Assembly: GCA_910575695.1 (NCBI GenBank)
Contig: CAJTGJ010000001.1
Span: 248,001-312,000 of the forward strand
DNA from: Oscillospiraceae bacterium
GTDB taxonomy: Bacteria; Bacillota; Clostridia; Oscillospirales; Oscillospiraceae
DNA: 64,000 nucleotides
Direction of reading: 5' to 3'
The stretch's first letter is position 1. The number at the start of each line of letters is the position of its first letter. The position numbers were made by a program, and so were the translations under genes. A model generated the notes under the pieces. That model was not told the DNA's origin, searched no databases, and saw only the letters and a program-made list of their open reading frames with translations. Shown in pieces: positions 18,069-28,942 of this stretch.

Positions 18069-18173
18069 CCGTTTACCGGCTGTATCCGGTAAACGGTCAA
18101 AGGGTACATTATTCGGTTTTGCCCCACTGGAAAGGTGCAATGTGCTAACTGACACGGTGTCCGTTAGCACATT
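18069..18173. repeat. Two perfect 11-bp inverted repeats upstream of the mob genes
   Basis: CCGTTTACCGG / CCGGTAAACGG at 18069-18096, and AATGTGCTAAC / GTTAGCACATT at 18139-18173 with an inner GACAC / GTGTC. They lie upstream of the DUF3847 gene and may be operator or accessory oriT sites. Confidence 0.7.
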
Positions 18174-18360
18174 CAGCAAGTTTTTTGGGCGCTTACTACT
18201 ACCTTGCGCTGCACAAGCGAAGGTGCGGGGTGTACCCTTCCGGCGGGGGCGCAGGGATAGCCGCGAAGCGGCGCAAGGGGCGCAGCCCCTTGTTCGGAGC
18301 GGAGCGACGCAAACGGCCCAGACTTTCGGAAGTCCGGGCCGAAGCCTCGCAGAGCGCACG

Positions 18361-18399
18361 ATACATGGCCGCAGGCCATGTATAGAAGTGCGCCCTTAC
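18361..18399. other. Origin of transfer (oriT), pIP501/IncQ type
   Basis: A perfect 10-bp inverted repeat (ATACATGGCC / GGCCATGTAT around GCA, 18361-18383) is followed directly by AGAAGTGCGCCCTTAC. The core AAGTGCGCCCTTA is the nic-region consensus known from pIP501 and RSF1010/IncQ-type plasmids, whose relaxases are in the MobA/MobL group. It lies in the 473-base gap upstream of the mob genes, exactly where expected. The rest of that gap is G+C-rich, without a convincing gene. Confidence 0.85.
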
Positions 18400-18498
18400 T
18401 CGCTAACGCTCGGAAGGGATTTTGAAGCTGCCAGGACTAAATGTGAAGGGACTGGCCTCCAGTCAGCCAGTCCCTTCCAGAATTGCTACGGAAATTGT

Positions 18499-21400
18499 TT
18501 ATGCCATATCGCGGTACAGGAAGGTCACGATCTGAGCGCGGGTGCAGGTATCACTTGGACTGAACGTCGTTGCGCTGGTGCCAGCGGTGACACCATTATT
18601 CACAGCCCACTGGACTGCGTTGGTGTAATAGGCATCGCTGGGAACATCTGTAAAGGCGTTGCCGCCGCTAATCGCCGGGGACTTCTCATAACGGTACAGG
18701 AAGGCCACGGTCTGCCCACGGGTGCAGGTTGCATCGGGGCTGAACGTAGTCGCGCTAGTGCCGACGGTAATGCCCTGGGTGACTGCCCACTGCACGGCGT
18801 CATAGTAATAGCTGCCGGGAGCCACGTCAGTGAAGGGATTGCTTCCACCCATCGACGGAGAACCAGCGGCCCGCCAGAGGAAAGTTACGATCTGCGCACG
18901 AGTGCAAGGAGCATCCGGGCTGAACGTGGTGGCACTGGTGCCAACAGTGATGCCTTTCTCCACGGCCCAGGCCACGGCATCATAATAATAGGCATCAACG
19001 CTCACATCAGTAAAGTCGATTTTGCTGGAAGGATGCTGCTCAATTTCTGAGAATGTTGCATCAATGGTCACCTTAGAACCAGGCATGATGAAGGTGTACC
19101 TTACATCGGTTTCTTTAACCAATTCTACAGAGTTGCCGTTGGCATCTTTTACTGCTAAATCATCTAATGTGTAACCTTGATCGGGGCGGATGGTGATCGT
19201 CACTTTCGTCCCCTTCGAGGCACTCTTGGGACTAACATTGATAGAACCGTGAGGGAAGTTGCCAGCCGTGATAGAATAGTTGGTACTGCTGCTTCCACCG
19301 CTGGAAGAACCGCCACCGGACGAGTTTCCGCCTGAGGAACCGCCACTATTCTTGGTCCAGTGCGCATAGAGCGTAGTATCCGAAGTGAAAACGTAATCTG
19401 TGGTAATTTTTTCTCCGCCGGATGCTGCTGTAAACCAGCCGTCAAAAGTATATCCACTAAGAACCGGTGTGGGCAAGTTCCGTAGCTTTCCATTTGCTGC
19501 GGTTGCCGACGTACTTGTATCAACAGTCCCACCATTAGGGTCGAATGTGACCGTATAAGTAATGCTCGGACTGTGAGTTTCCCGCATAATTGCTGTAACA
19601 GCTAAATCTTCATCTGGCATTATCAATGTGGCGTTAACAGAATTGATATTAGCGATTAGAGCATTTGCACTGGAAGATTCCCAACGAACAAACTCATACC
19701 CCTCTGGCACATAGGCACTAATCTGTAAGGTCTCACCTTTAGAAGCAGTAGTCTCTGTAAAAAGCTCTCCACGTTGTTGCAGTGTGCCAGAAATAATTTT
19801 AATAGTATATGCTGTATTGGTATCTATACTGTCATAGTCATGCTGTACTGTTGAGTTGCTTGCTTTATCTACTAAATCATAGGGCTTCAAAATCTCATCA
19901 TTGGCATCCATAGAATATGTTTTGCCATTAGTCAACGCAAGGTCGTAATAGTTAACTGTTCTTACTACATTTTCATTTCCGTTAAACTCTGTGATGGTAA
20001 TATCCATATCTCCAGTGTCATAACCAACATACTCAATGCGATAATCTGCACCATCGTAAAGACGGATTATTTTTTCATCGCCCACAAGAGCAATCATTAC
20101 ATCATCAACGGAGCAACTTACTCGACCATCAACAACTGCAGCAACGACATTGTCTTGTTGGTCATAAACATATACATTGACAGGACAGGCAGCTTTATAT
20201 TCTTTTACAAGAGATGCCTCTCCTCCTGATTCATAGAATTTTAGGTACTTTTCATAAAGCCCTGTTCCAGGAAAATCATCTTCCAGCCCGAAAATCCACC
20301 CCTTTTCCGTATCAATATATACATCATCATAATAAGATTGTATATTTTGGATCGACTTTTTTAAAGCTTGGATATCATCGGTATCTTTTGCGCCAAACAA
20401 CCGTTTGATAATCAGTAACAGTGAATCGTCAAAAATATCTACATCCTCCGTATAGATAACATCAATGTAATCCACAGCTGATTCACAGTCTCCATCACGA
20501 AGCTTAAACATAAGCCTCATGGCTTCCAAATAAACCAGAGCTTGCTGAGATTCTTTTTCACTCAAAAATGCTTGCCTTAAATCATTATATACACCATTCA
20601 TCAGGTTTTCTACATCCAAAGTTGAGAGCATTTTCAAATACTGTTCAATAGCACTACTTGCATTGGTCAGTTTGTCACAAAGAAAACTTTCCACTTTGTA
20701 GACATTTTTGAGAATAGCAACTTCTGGGGCAACCTGATTAAGGGTTTTAGTAACCTCTCCCCAAAGTTGCTCCTTAATCAAATATTTCAGAGCTTTGCCA
20801 CCCAGGACAGTTACTTCTCCAGCCACAAGTCTCTGACATAGTTCTTCTGTGCTGGCATCCATAATTTGGACGCACTCATTTAGAGCAAGTTGAAGATCAA
20901 TATTGTTGGTTGAGCGACTATTTTGATAAGCTTGGCGGATTACGGCTTTCATAGATTCATTTGTATTAGCAAGGAGCAAGGTAGATGCAATTCTTTCTCC
21001 ATAATTCTCTAAGCTCTCGATACTGTCAAAGCCCATAGAAATACCATCAAAAATTGAGTTTGCAACTGTTAATTCTGGAAATTCTTTTTCAAACCATTTT
21101 TTTGTTTCCTCCTGTACATCTGCCCTTTGCTGTCTGGTCATCCTAACAAATTCCCCAGGCTTCGTAATGTCAATATTGTGTTGGAGCTGTATGGCCTTGC
21201 TAACTGTTTCAAAGAGATTGCCTAGCTGATCATAGTAATCTTCAAAAAAGCTGTCAATTGCATCATAAGAAACAGAAGACTCTAACGCATCCAAAATAAT
21301 TGCTGAGTACATATCCTTTTTCTCAAAGGCAAAGTCTTTAATTGAAGTAGGATCTTCTATTGTGTCAAAAATTACCTGAAGGCTCTTCCACATGACAGTC

Positions 21401-23283
21401 GCTGATTCCATACCACGATTTGTCAACTGCTCTGATAAGATATCACTTGGTGTCTTCTCGTTTAATTTAGTTGCAGAAGTAATGTCCTGAGAAAGCCAAT
21501 TTGCATGATATATATCAGCATTAAATTCATTCACATTAGCACCAGGGGAGTACAAGCCAGTAATTTTTATCATTGGACAATAACCGGAGGAATCAGCGAT
21601 TAAGAAGTAGACGTCCTTTTGAAAATAATCACGGATATTGTCCATGAATGAAAAGTCAGTTAAGTAATTGGTAGGATACACTGCTCCTCCGATGGTAACC
21701 TTCTTAGTAGCATCATTCCAACTTCCCAACACCCCATGTTTTTCCTCCAGCACATCAAATCCCATAATGGTCCCATTATAAACGTGATAGAGGACTTCCT
21801 TCCCATCATACAACGCCAGAACATAATCCTCCCGGACGGGATAGGTGATCCCGTCAATCGTCAGGGAATGCTCACCCGTGGCGGAGACAGTGCCGATCTT
21901 GGATTCCACCGGCTGGATGTCGGTGATGGTGTACTCCAACGAGCTGTCACCTTGCTCCATTGTCACCAGCACGTACTTGTTCAAGAGACTGTCAATGTTG
22001 GATACGTTAACGCTGTCGGCTACGGTGTAGGTGTACGGGGTGGACAACGTATTATCGCCAAATTGTACGGTTCGAGTGACGGCATCCCAGCTGCTAAGAA
22101 AATAAACGGGATTCATGTTGTCCGAGCCAACATCATCCGGGCCGGTGCTGTTGTAGTGGATGATTGCGGACATCAGTGGTTCGTTGAAGTCTCCAATGGT
22201 AATTCTTCCCCACTGCTCCTCGCTGCCAGCATAGTAGACATTGGTCAAGCCGCTACAGAGCTGGAACGCACGTTCCCCAATGCTGGTGACGCTGCCCGGG
22301 ATGGTAATGCTAGTCAAGCTGTCGCAGTCTATGAACACATACTCTCCAATGCTGGTGACGCTGTTGGGGATAGTCACAGCACTGTCGCTACCCTGATAGG
22401 CCAGCAGAATATTGTTGACTACAGCAAACTCTCCTAGGCTTTTTAGCCACGGCGTATTATTGAACGCATAAGGCTCAATACTGGTAACACTTGCGGGGAT
22501 CGTCACACTAGTTAAGTTGCTGCAGGCTTCAAAAGCGCCCCAATTGATACTTACTTCTCTGCCCAGTATCGTTACATCTGTCAGACTACTACACCCGGAA
22601 AAGGAGTGAACCCCAATACTTGTTACGCTCTCCGGAATTATCACATTTGTTAAACTGGTGCAATCTTCAAAAGCTTTCTCTCCAATGCTTATTACACCAT
22701 TCGAAATTATCACATTTGCCAGACCCTCGCAGCCTTTAAACGCTTGCGATCCAATGCTAGTAACGCTGTTGGGGATAGTTACACTGATCAAGGTTGTGCA
22801 GCCAGCAAACGCCTCACTTCCAATGCTGGTTACACCGTTTCCGATAGTCACGCTGGTCAGACTGTCGCACCATTTGAACGCCTCCGCCCCAATGCTAGTG
22901 ACGCTGTCGGGGATGGTCACGCTGGTCAGGCTGTCGCACCAAGAAAACGCCGAATTCCCAATGCTGGTGACGCTGTTGGGAATGGTTACACTAGACAGAG
23001 ACCAACACATATCAAACGCATCATTACCTATACTGGTGACACCGTTGTTGATGATAACAGCAATAATTTCGCGATCTTCCCATGGTGGACGAATCCCCCA
23101 ACTCAAATTATAGTCTGTCATATCTCCGCTACCGCTGATGGACAAAGTTCCATTGCTGTCTAATGTCCACGTCAGGTTTTCTCCGCAAGTACCGCTAGTG
23201 GGTTCCACCGCCAACGTTGTAGTAGGTAATAGTGCCACCACCATACACAGCACAAGAAGAATTGATATCGCCCGTCTTTTCAT
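18499..23283 (-). CDS. BspA-like leucine-rich-repeat surface protein with SLH anchors
   Basis: 1594 residues. A signal peptide is present ([19 protein letters not shown]). About residues 70-370 are BspA-type leucine-rich repeats, unit [16 protein letters not shown] long, less repetitive A+T-rich middle follows. Near 1240-1310 is a Listeria-Bacteroides (InlB-type) repeat ([10 protein letters not shown] ... GYTFDGWF), then a Gly/Ser linker, a small beta domain, and three SLH domains (about 1420-1594) that would bind cell-wall polymers. ATG 23283 has GAGAGGA upstream; the open frame runs 25 codons further. It is cargo of the mobile element, with base composition unlike the host. Adhesion is the likely role. 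Confidence 0.88.
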   Translation of the reverse strand: MKRRAISILLVLCMVVALLPTTTLAVEPTSGTCGENLTWTLDSNGTLSISGSGDMTDYNLSWGIRPPWEDREIIAVIINNGVTSIGNDAFDMCWSLSSVTIPNSVTSIGNSAFSWCDSLTSVTIPDSVTSIGAEAFKWCDSLTSVTIGNGVTSIGSEAFAGCTTLISVTIPNSVTSIGSQAFKGCEGLANVIISNGVISIGEKAFEDCTSLTNVIIPESVTSIGVHSFSGCSSLTDVTILGREVSINWGAFEACSNLTSVTIPASVTSIEPYAFNNTPWLKSLGEFAVVNNILLAYQGSDSAVTIPNSVTSIGEYVFIDCDSLTSITIPGSVTSIGERAFQLCSGLTNVYYAGSEEQWGRITIGDFNEPLMSAIIHYNSTGPDDVGSDNMNPVYFLSSWDAVTRTVQFGDNTLSTPYTYTVADSVNVSNIDSLLNKYVLVTMEQGDSSLEYTITDIQPVESKIGTVSATGEHSLTIDGITYPVREDYVLALYDGKEVLYHVYNGTIMGFDVLEEKHGVLGSWNDATKKVTIGGAVYPTNYLTDFSFMDNIRDYFQKDVYFLIADSSGYCPMIKITGLYSPGANVNEFNADIYHANWLSQDITSATKLNEKTPSDILSEQLTNRGMESATVMWKSLQVIFDTIEDPTSIKDFAFEKKDMYSAIILDALESSVSYDAIDSFFEDYYDQLGNLFETVSKAIQLQHNIDITKPGEFVRMTRQQRADVQEETKKWFEKEFPELTVANSIFDGISMGFDSIESLENYGERIASTLLLANTNESMKAVIRQAYQNSRSTNNIDLQLALNECVQIMDASTEELCQRLVAGEVTVLGGKALKYLIKEQLWGEVTKTLNQVAPEVAILKNVYKVESFLCDKLTNASSAIEQYLKMLSTLDVENLMNGVYNDLRQAFLSEKESQQALVYLEAMRLMFKLRDGDCESAVDYIDVIYTEDVDIFDDSLLLIIKRLFGAKDTDDIQALKKSIQNIQSYYDDVYIDTEKGWIFGLEDDFPGTGLYEKYLKFYESGGEASLVKEYKAACPVNVYVYDQQDNVVAAVVDGRVSCSVDDVMIALVGDEKIIRLYDGADYRIEYVGYDTGDMDITITEFNGNENVVRTVNYYDLALTNGKTYSMDANDEILKPYDLVDKASNSTVQHDYDSIDTNTAYTIKIISGTLQQRGELFTETTASKGETLQISAYVPEGYEFVRWESSSANALIANINSVNATLIMPDEDLAVTAIMRETHSPSITYTVTFDPNGGTVDTSTSATAANGKLRNLPTPVLSGYTFDGWFTAASGGEKITTDYVFTSDTTLYAHWTKNSGGSSGGNSSGGGSSSGGSSSTNYSITAGNFPHGSINVSPKSASKGTKVTITIRPDQGYTLDDLAVKDANGNSVELVKETDVRYTFIMPGSKVTIDATFSEIEQHPSSKIDFTDVSVDAYYYDAVAWAVEKGITVGTSATTFSPDAPCTRAQIVTFLWRAAGSPSMGGSNPFTDVAPGSYYYDAVQWAVTQGITVGTSATTFSPDATCTRGQTVAFLYRYEKSPAISGGNAFTDVPSDAYYTNAVQWAVNNGVTAGTSATTFSPSDTCTRAQIVTFLYRDMA

Positions 23284-23446
23284 ATCGCATTTCCTCTCAC
23301 TTTCCATTAGATTTGTTTTCTTAGAGAAAATTTTACCAGAAACTCTACTTTTCCGCAAGTTGTTTTATCTTCGAAATTTTAAGGATAGAGGTATTGAAAA
23401 GCAAGGATTCTTATGTTATTCTGTTCATTGTAAATAGTGGAGTAGA

Positions 23447-23476
23447 TTTTACAGAAAAGTAGACATTTCTGTAAAA
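23447..23476. repeat. 11-bp perfect inverted repeat beside the resolvase gene
   Basis: TTTTACAGAAA / TTTCTGTAAAA with an 8-base loop, directly after the resolvase stop. It could end resolvase transcription or be part of its recombination site. The 200-base gap holds nothing else convincing. Confidence 0.6.
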
Positions 23477-23484
23477 ATGCCCTC

Positions 23485-24222
<738 letters not shown>

Positions 24223-24255
24223 TCACGGACACACCCGCGCGGGTGTGCTGAGAGG

Positions 24256-25161
24256 TTAGCTGTTAGCGTAGCAGTCTGTTATTACATTGCTCAAGGCCCG
24301 GATTGAACCATTGATTGCGTCCAGCATCTTCAGAATATCCATGAGATTCTCTCTCGACATTTGGTCGAAAGTACCTTCCTGCTTCAGAAAATCGTTAGTA
24401 TGTGCTATTGTGGCATCGGCAAAATAAGCCATACCCATCATGGCAGCAATTTGCTCAGTGGGAAGTTGCTGCGGCGCTTCCTGGACCGGTTCACACGGCG
24501 GCTTCTTTGCCAGATATTCGTCCACCGTTTGAATTTCTCCCGATACCAGCAGGGCGGATACCTTTTTCTGCTGGTCCGGGTCCAGCTTGGATATTTTCTT
24601 CAAGGTCGTGCTGGACACGGGTTTTTCTGCGCCCCGCAAAGTCTCCTTCGCCTCCGGTGTCAGATCGGTTGCGATTTTGATGTGCCGCGCGATGGTGCTG
24701 GGGTGGGAGCCGGTTACGCTGGCGGTGTCCTCTATGAAGGACTTCCTCGTGGATTGCAATTTGCAATCCACGTTGTTCCCTTTCGCCTTGTTCATACCAA
24801 TCGCCTGAGCGGTCCCGGCCTTCGTTTCGGGATAGAGCATTTCATAAATGTCCTTGCGCCGCCTGTACAGATCACCGATTTCCAGCGGGGAGAGGTTTGT
24901 CCGCGCAAAGTTCTCGTCAAGCTCAGCCAACTCCGCCGTCAGACCTTCCAAGCCGGTGATTGTACACTCGACCTCCGTCCAGCCCAGCAGCTTCACAGCC
25001 TCCAGCCGGTGCAGCCCCGCGACCAGGGTGTAGTCCCCGGTCAGCGTGATCGGATTCAGCAGGCCGATTTCCGAAATGCTGAACGCAAGTTCCTCAATGT
25101 CATGTTCCAAAGCGGTGCGCCGCCCGGGATTCACCTTGATTTCGTCAATTCTGACCTTCAT
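24256..25161 (-). CDS. ParB/Spo0J-like DNA-binding protein of the mobile element
   Basis: 301 residues from ATG 25161. The ParB N-domain (about 1-90) shows RIDEIKVNPGRRTALEHDI, GLLNPITLTGDYTLVAGLHRLEA and ENFARTNLSPLEIGDLYRRR, the last corresponding to the conserved arginine patch. A helix-turn-helix (ASVTGSHPSTIARHIKIA) follows. No ParA partner lies beside it, so it is more likely a regulator or maintenance factor of the element than a full partition system. A TTG at 25167 overlapping the previous stop is an alternative start. Confidence 0.85.
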   Translation of the reverse strand: MKVRIDEIKVNPGRRTALEHDIEELAFSISEIGLLNPITLTGDYTLVAGLHRLEAVKLLGWTEVECTITGLEGLTAELAELDENFARTNLSPLEIGDLYRRRKDIYEMLYPETKAGTAQAIGMNKAKGNNVDCKLQSTRKSFIEDTASVTGSHPSTIARHIKIATDLTPEAKETLRGAEKPVSSTTLKKISKLDPDQQKKVSALLVSGEIQTVDEYLAKKPPCEPVQEAPQQLPTEQIAAMMGMAYFADATIAHTNDFLKQEGTFDQMSRENLMDILKMLDAINGSIRALSNVITDCYANS

Positions 25162-25163
25162 GC

Positions 25164-25382
25164 TCAATGTGTCCTCCCTCGTTTCCGCCAGATAATATCG
25201 TAGCCGAGTACGTCGGCCAGCTCAATCGCCTCGCTGTATCGCAGGGTGCCACGCTTGAGTTTGTCCGAAAGATTGGGGACGCTCGCGCTCCAACCGTGGA
25301 CAACGGCCAGTGTCCGAACGACTTCACTCATGGTCGTGCCTTCCTGCACGATATGAGCCTTTATCTCGTTTCGTATGTTCAT
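25164..25382 (-). CDS. Small helix-turn-helix-like protein
   Basis: 72 residues. The sequence IVQEGTTMSEVVRTLAVVHG ... PNLSDKLKRGTLRYSEAIELADVLGY has the spacing of a compact Xre-like or DUF6471-like DNA-binding domain. ATG 25382 has an AGGAG-type site. It is the first gene of the leftward unit with parB and is divergent from the larger Xre regulator at 25740. Regulation of element genes is inferred. Confidence 0.65.
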   Translation of the reverse strand: MNIRNEIKAHIVQEGTTMSEVVRTLAVVHGWSASVPNLSDKLKRGTLRYSEAIELADVLGYDIIWRKRGRTH

Positions 25383-25739
25383 CTTGAGTTCTCTCCTAAC
25401 TTTCTTAGTATGATTGCCGTTCTTCCCTGAAACCCGTTCCTGCCCCTGGCTCTCAGCGGCGTTTCGTTCCCGTTGGTACGCTCATATCATCGCATACTTC
25501 GCAGGGGAGCATATCCGTTTCAGACGGTCATGCGGTTGTCAAGGTGTCTGGGTATTTCTGCATGACCTATCATACTAAAAATTTTCGCCCTCTCCCGTAT
25601 ATCCAAGAGGTAGGAAATCGGCCCTAAAACAGGCAAATTTCCACGCTTATGGAAATCTGTCTGTAAACTTCATAATTCGATGGATGATTGCTCTTTTCTA
25701 TGCTATAATTTGTCTCTAAAAGGCGAAGGAGGCATAGTG
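25383..25739. other. Divergent control region of the element
   Basis: 357 bases without a gene. It contains an inverted repeat ATTTCCA / TGGAAAT (25637-25656), a candidate operator, and an extended -10 TGCTATAAT (25702-25709) serving the rightward Xre gene. No clear leftward promoter was picked out. Confidence 0.6.
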
Positions 25740-26588
25740 ATGGATGATATGATCCTTACGATCACAGAGCGTCTGAAGGATTTGCGGAAGAAGCGCAGTC
25801 TTACCCTGGAGGCATTGGCGGAAGCTACCAAAATTTCAAAGTCAGCTCTTGGCACATATGAGACTGGCGACTTCAAGGACATAAGTCCGTTCAGCATCGT
25901 GAAGCTGGCGGAGTTTTACGGTGTGACCACGGATTACCTCATGGGCGTGAGCAATCTGGAAAAAGAAGCTGACGCGGAGGTACGCGACCTGCGCTTGACC
26001 AACGAGGCTCTGAACGTGTTGAAAAGCGGGCGCTTTAGCGGGAAACTGTTATCCGAGGTCATGTGTCACAGGGATTTCACCCGGCTTATGACGGATATGG
26101 AGATTTTTGTTGACCGTATCGCCAGCATGGAGATCGATAATCTGAACAGTTTTATGGGAACAATGCGGAGTTCTGTGCAGGCTCAGTATCAACCTGACGA
26201 AAATGAATCGTTATACCACACTTTTGATTTGGCGAGGATTCCTGGGGATGAATATATCAGCTTCGTCCTTCGGGATGATTTGACGAATATTCTGCGGGAC
26301 ATACGCGAAGCCCATCCGGCGGACCCCAGGGATAAAACAGCCGTATCTCCCTTTGCGGTCATAGAGGAGTTTCAAAAGAAGGTTCAGTCTGTCATCGAGG
26401 GAAAAGGAAGTCCACCGGAGCAGGCCGCAAAGGTGTATCTGGCCGCATGGGGTATCGACTACGATGACCTAACGCCGGAGGAATTTGTGGTACTGATCGG
26501 GATATTGGAAAAGTCCAAACTCAAGGAGAATAGCGTTAGCCAGAGAGGTAAGAAACGGCCCGTACCACAAAAAAAGCGCAAAAAATAA
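25740..26588 (+). CDS. Xre-family regulator with C-terminal helical domain
   Basis: 282 residues. The helix-turn-helix (about 5-65) reads RLKDLRKKRSLTLEALAEATK ... SALGTYETGDFKDIS with closing EFYGVTTDYLMGVS. The remaining 210 residues are mostly helical and end in a very basic tail. ATG 25740 has AGGAGG 7 bases upstream. It is transcribed away from the parB unit across a control region with an inverted repeat. Probably the element's master repressor or activator. Two strong hairpins follow. Confidence 0.85.
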   Translation: MDDMILTITERLKDLRKKRSLTLEALAEATKISKSALGTYETGDFKDISPFSIVKLAEFYGVTTDYLMGVSNLEKEADAEVRDLRLTNEALNVLKSGRFSGKLLSEVMCHRDFTRLMTDMEIFVDRIASMEIDNLNSFMGTMRSSVQAQYQPDENESLYHTFDLARIPGDEYISFVLRDDLTNILRDIREAHPADPRDKTAVSPFAVIEEFQKKVQSVIEGKGSPPEQAAKVYLAAWGIDYDDLTPEEFVVLIGILEKSKLKENSVSQRGKKRPVPQKKRKK

Positions 26589-26634
26589 AGAAGGTGCATG
26601 GCTCAGTTTCTAGGCTGAACCATGCACCCTCTTT
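26588..26634 (+). terminator. Terminator after the element's Xre gene
   Basis: A 14-bp stem with one mismatch (GGTGCATGGCTCAG / CTGAACCATGCACC) followed by CTCTTT. Confidence 0.75.
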
Positions 26635-26713
26635 GTAATGTCTGCAATCCAACATACCATTAGGTTTGTCCACCTCGGGACAGGAAAAAAGGCGATGATT
26701 TGACCTGGAAAAA

Positions 26714-26763
26714 CGCAAAACGGGCGGAGAATGGATGAAATTCCATTCTCCGCCCATTTTGCG
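26714..26763. terminator. Long bidirectional hairpin near the right end of the element
   Basis: A 22-bp stem with a single mismatch, arms CGCAAAACGGGCGGAGAATGGA and TCCATTCTCCGCCCATTTTGCG around a 6-base loop. It could insulate the element from neighbouring transcription. Confidence 0.7.
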
Positions 26764-26809
26764 TGTCCAATCCTGCCTGACAGATGCCGTAGTCGTAATT
26801 TTTTTGGAT

Positions 26810-26854
26810 TACTGTTTTACGGACACCCATCTAACGCTCCGGGGGCCTGTTTTT
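26810..26854 (-). repeat. Right copy of the inverted repeat flanking the mobile region
   Basis: Read on the minus strand it repeats the left copy: an AAAACAGGCCCCCGGAGC block, 13 variable bases, then a CCGTAAAACAGTA block. It starts at the stop codon of the DUF4352 gene. Confidence 0.7.
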
Positions 26855-27453
26855 TATTCCACAACAAAAATCACCTTGTCCTGGGTCCAAAAGGACGTCT
26901 CATATTCCAGTTCCACCGTTTGCGCGTTTTCCGGCGCCTCAAAGCACACGTAGCCCTGGAGCTTTCGGCCCGGGGATATGCTGGACTGAGACAGGCTGTC
27001 GTCGGAGGACCATATGTAGGTATCGCAGGCCACCCCGTCCGCGTAGCAGTCAAAGTCCCATGCGCCGCAGTACTGGTCGGTATTCCCAATATTCTCAAAC
27101 ACAAAATAGGCCCGGACCACCCTGTTCCCGTCAGACGGCCCCAAATACTGGTCATAGCCCCGCCAATCCCCGTCACATTCCTGATAGGTGATGCTCAGGC
27201 TTCCCGCCTCCAGGGTATCCCCCACATGGAAGATATTCGACGGCTCCGCTTCCTGGGACGGCTCCGCCTGCCCGGGTTCCGTGACGTCGGGCGGGGCGTC
27301 CGTTGGCGCGGCGGTCTGGGCGGGCGGCTGGGAGACGGCGGACGGCTTATCATCTCCCCCGCCAGCCGCCGCGCCGATGGCCCCGATTACAAGGACGATG
27401 ATAACCCAAAACCACCATTTTTTGAATACCGGCTTCTTTGGCTTGTCGGACAT
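26854..27453 (-). CDS. Membrane-anchored DUF4352 protein
   Basis: 199 residues. A basic start (SDKPKKPVFKKWW) is followed by one membrane helix (about 15-33, FWVIIVLVIGAIGAAAGGG). A Pro/Ala-rich linker (about 38-80) leads to a beta-rich outer domain with FHVGDTLEAGSLSITY and VVRAYFVFENIGNTDQ, typical of DUF4352 (immunoprotective/telokin-like fold). ATG 27453 has GAGAGGTG upstream and a promoter at 27486-27514. The function is unknown; probably a surface protein. It marks the first non-element gene on the right. Confidence 0.8.
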   Translation of the reverse strand: MSDKPKKPVFKKWWFWVIIVLVIGAIGAAAGGGDDKPSAVSQPPAQTAAPTDAPPDVTEPGQAEPSQEAEPSNIFHVGDTLEAGSLSITYQECDGDWRGYDQYLGPSDGNRVVRAYFVFENIGNTDQYCGAWDFDCYADGVACDTYIWSSDDSLSQSSISPGRKLQGYVCFEAPENAQTVELEYETSFWTQDKVIFVVE

Positions 27454-27485
27454 TCTGCAAACACCTCTCTTTTTCTGGTATGGAC

Positions 27486-27514
27486 ACTATACCATATGCA
27501 CATCATATTTGCAA
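27486..27514 (-). promoter_or_regulatory. Promoter of the DUF4352 gene
   Basis: On the minus strand TTGCAA (27514-27509), 17 bases, TATAGT (27491-27486). Confidence 0.7.
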
Positions 27515-27614
27515 GATGAAAATAAGTGTAAATTATATCTGTATAATATTTGTAAATATCTGGTATGTGATGCGTTCCAAAAATGGGGTAAGCTAAAGAA
27601 AAAAGGAGGCCGGT

Positions 27615-27779
27615 ATGTTTCGAGTTGAAAAAACGGAGTACGTCAACAAAACCTTCCGTATGCCGCTGGAGCTGGTCCAGGCGCTGGAGCGGCTTGCCCA
27701 GGATGAGCGGGTTTCCATGAACCAGCTCGTCATACAGTGCTGTAATTACGCGCTGGACCATCTGGACAAGGAGGAATGA
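27615..27779 (+). CDS. Small ribbon-helix-helix (Arc-like) protein
   Basis: 54 residues. The pattern KTFRMPLELVQALERLAQDE followed by VSMNQLVIQCCNYALDHL is a ribbon-helix-helix DNA-binding domain of the Arc/HicB-antitoxin type. A strong AAAGGAGG ends 5 bases before ATG 27615. No toxin is adjacent: the next gene is CbrC-like. It may be a lone transcription regulator. Confidence 0.75.
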   Translation: MFRVEKTEYVNKTFRMPLELVQALERLAQDERVSMNQLVIQCCNYALDHLDKEE

Positions 27780-27794
27780 CCGCCAAAAATCCTG

Positions 27795-27823
27795 CTGACA
27801 AGCAGGATTATGTGTGCTATACT
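27795..27823 (+). promoter_or_regulatory. Promoter of the CbrC-like gene, overlapping hairpins
   Basis: CTGACA at 27795-27800, 17 bases, TATACT at 27818-27823. It overlaps a hairpin AATCCTGCT / AGCAGGATT (27788-27809), a probable terminator of the upstream gene, and a palindrome GCTATAC / GTATAGC (27816-27833) across the -10, a possible operator. Confidence 0.6.
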
Positions 27824-27837
27824 TTAGTATAGCCTGA

Positions 27838-28389
<552 letters not shown>

Positions 28390-28401
28390 GGAGGTATGCT
28401 C

Positions 28402-28581
28402 ATGCTCCCCCAAGACCCTTATATCCTGCTCAGTGTCGTGAACACCAAGCTCCGGGACGAATACGCCAGCCTTGACGCGTTATGCGACGGTCTGGACGAA
28501 AGCAAAACGGAGCTTGCCGCCAAACTGTCCGGGGCGGGGTACGCCTACGACCCGGACGCCAACCAATTCAAACCCATCTGA
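28402..28581 (+). CDS. DUF4250 family small protein
   Basis: 59 residues starting LPQDPYILLSVVNTKLRDEY, the DUF4250 hallmark, and ending in a short YAYDPDANQFKPI. ATG 28402 has AAGGAGG 7 bases upstream; ATG 28396 is too close to it. Common in Clostridia; the function is unknown. Confidence 0.85.
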   Translation: MLPQDPYILLSVVNTKLRDEYASLDALCDGLDESKTELAAKLSGAGYAYDPDANQFKPI

Positions 28582-28594
28582 AAGGAACGGTACG

Positions 28595-28924
28595 ATGTTA
28601 ATTGACTTTTCCAGCATGGAAACGGAAATTATCCCCCGCTTTATGGGCGGCGAGGGGGAGATCCACGCCCAGATGCGGGTGGACGAGCGCAACCGCATTC
28701 TGCACGGCATCCTGCCCCCGGGCTCGTCCATCGGCTATCACACCCACGAGACCAGCAGCGAGATTGTCTACATTCTGTCCGGCACGGGCAAGGTGAAGGT
28801 GGAGGGCGGCGAGGAGCCGCTGAAGGCCGGGGACTGCCACTACTGTCCCAAGGGACAGGCCCATTCCCTCATCAACAACAGCGGCGGCGATCTGGAGTTC
28901 TTCGCCGTCGTCCCCCAGCAATAA
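28595..28924 (+). CDS. Cupin-domain protein
   Basis: 109 residues forming one beta-barrel cupin. Motif 1 is GYHTHETSSEIVYILSGTG and motif 2 is GDCHYCPKGQAHSLIN. The histidines and glutamate are the usual metal ligands. The cofactor and substrate cannot be deduced. AAAGGAA precedes ATG 28595. It lies between the DUF4250 and HIT genes, probably in one transcript. Confidence 0.9.
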   Translation: MLIDFSSMETEIIPRFMGGEGEIHAQMRVDERNRILHGILPPGSSIGYHTHETSSEIVYILSGTGKVKVEGGEEPLKAGDCHYCPKGQAHSLINNSGGDLEFFAVVPQQ

Positions 28925-28942
28925 AAGGAGGCTTCACGCATC

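Noticed and set aside
18173-18420. Short open frames in the gap upstream of the mob genes
   Set aside because: They have no ribosome sites and overlap the oriT hairpin and nic region; arginine-rich products suggest chance reading of G+C-rich DNA.
22261-23100. Regular near-repeats about 69 bases apart, considered as CRISPR or minisatellite
   Set aside because: The period equals one 23-residue BspA leucine-rich repeat and the frame stays open, so they are coding repeats.
24256-25161. ParB-like gene as part of a chromosomal or plasmid origin
   Set aside because: There is no parA, parS or replication gene nearby, and it lies in the recombinase/relaxase element.
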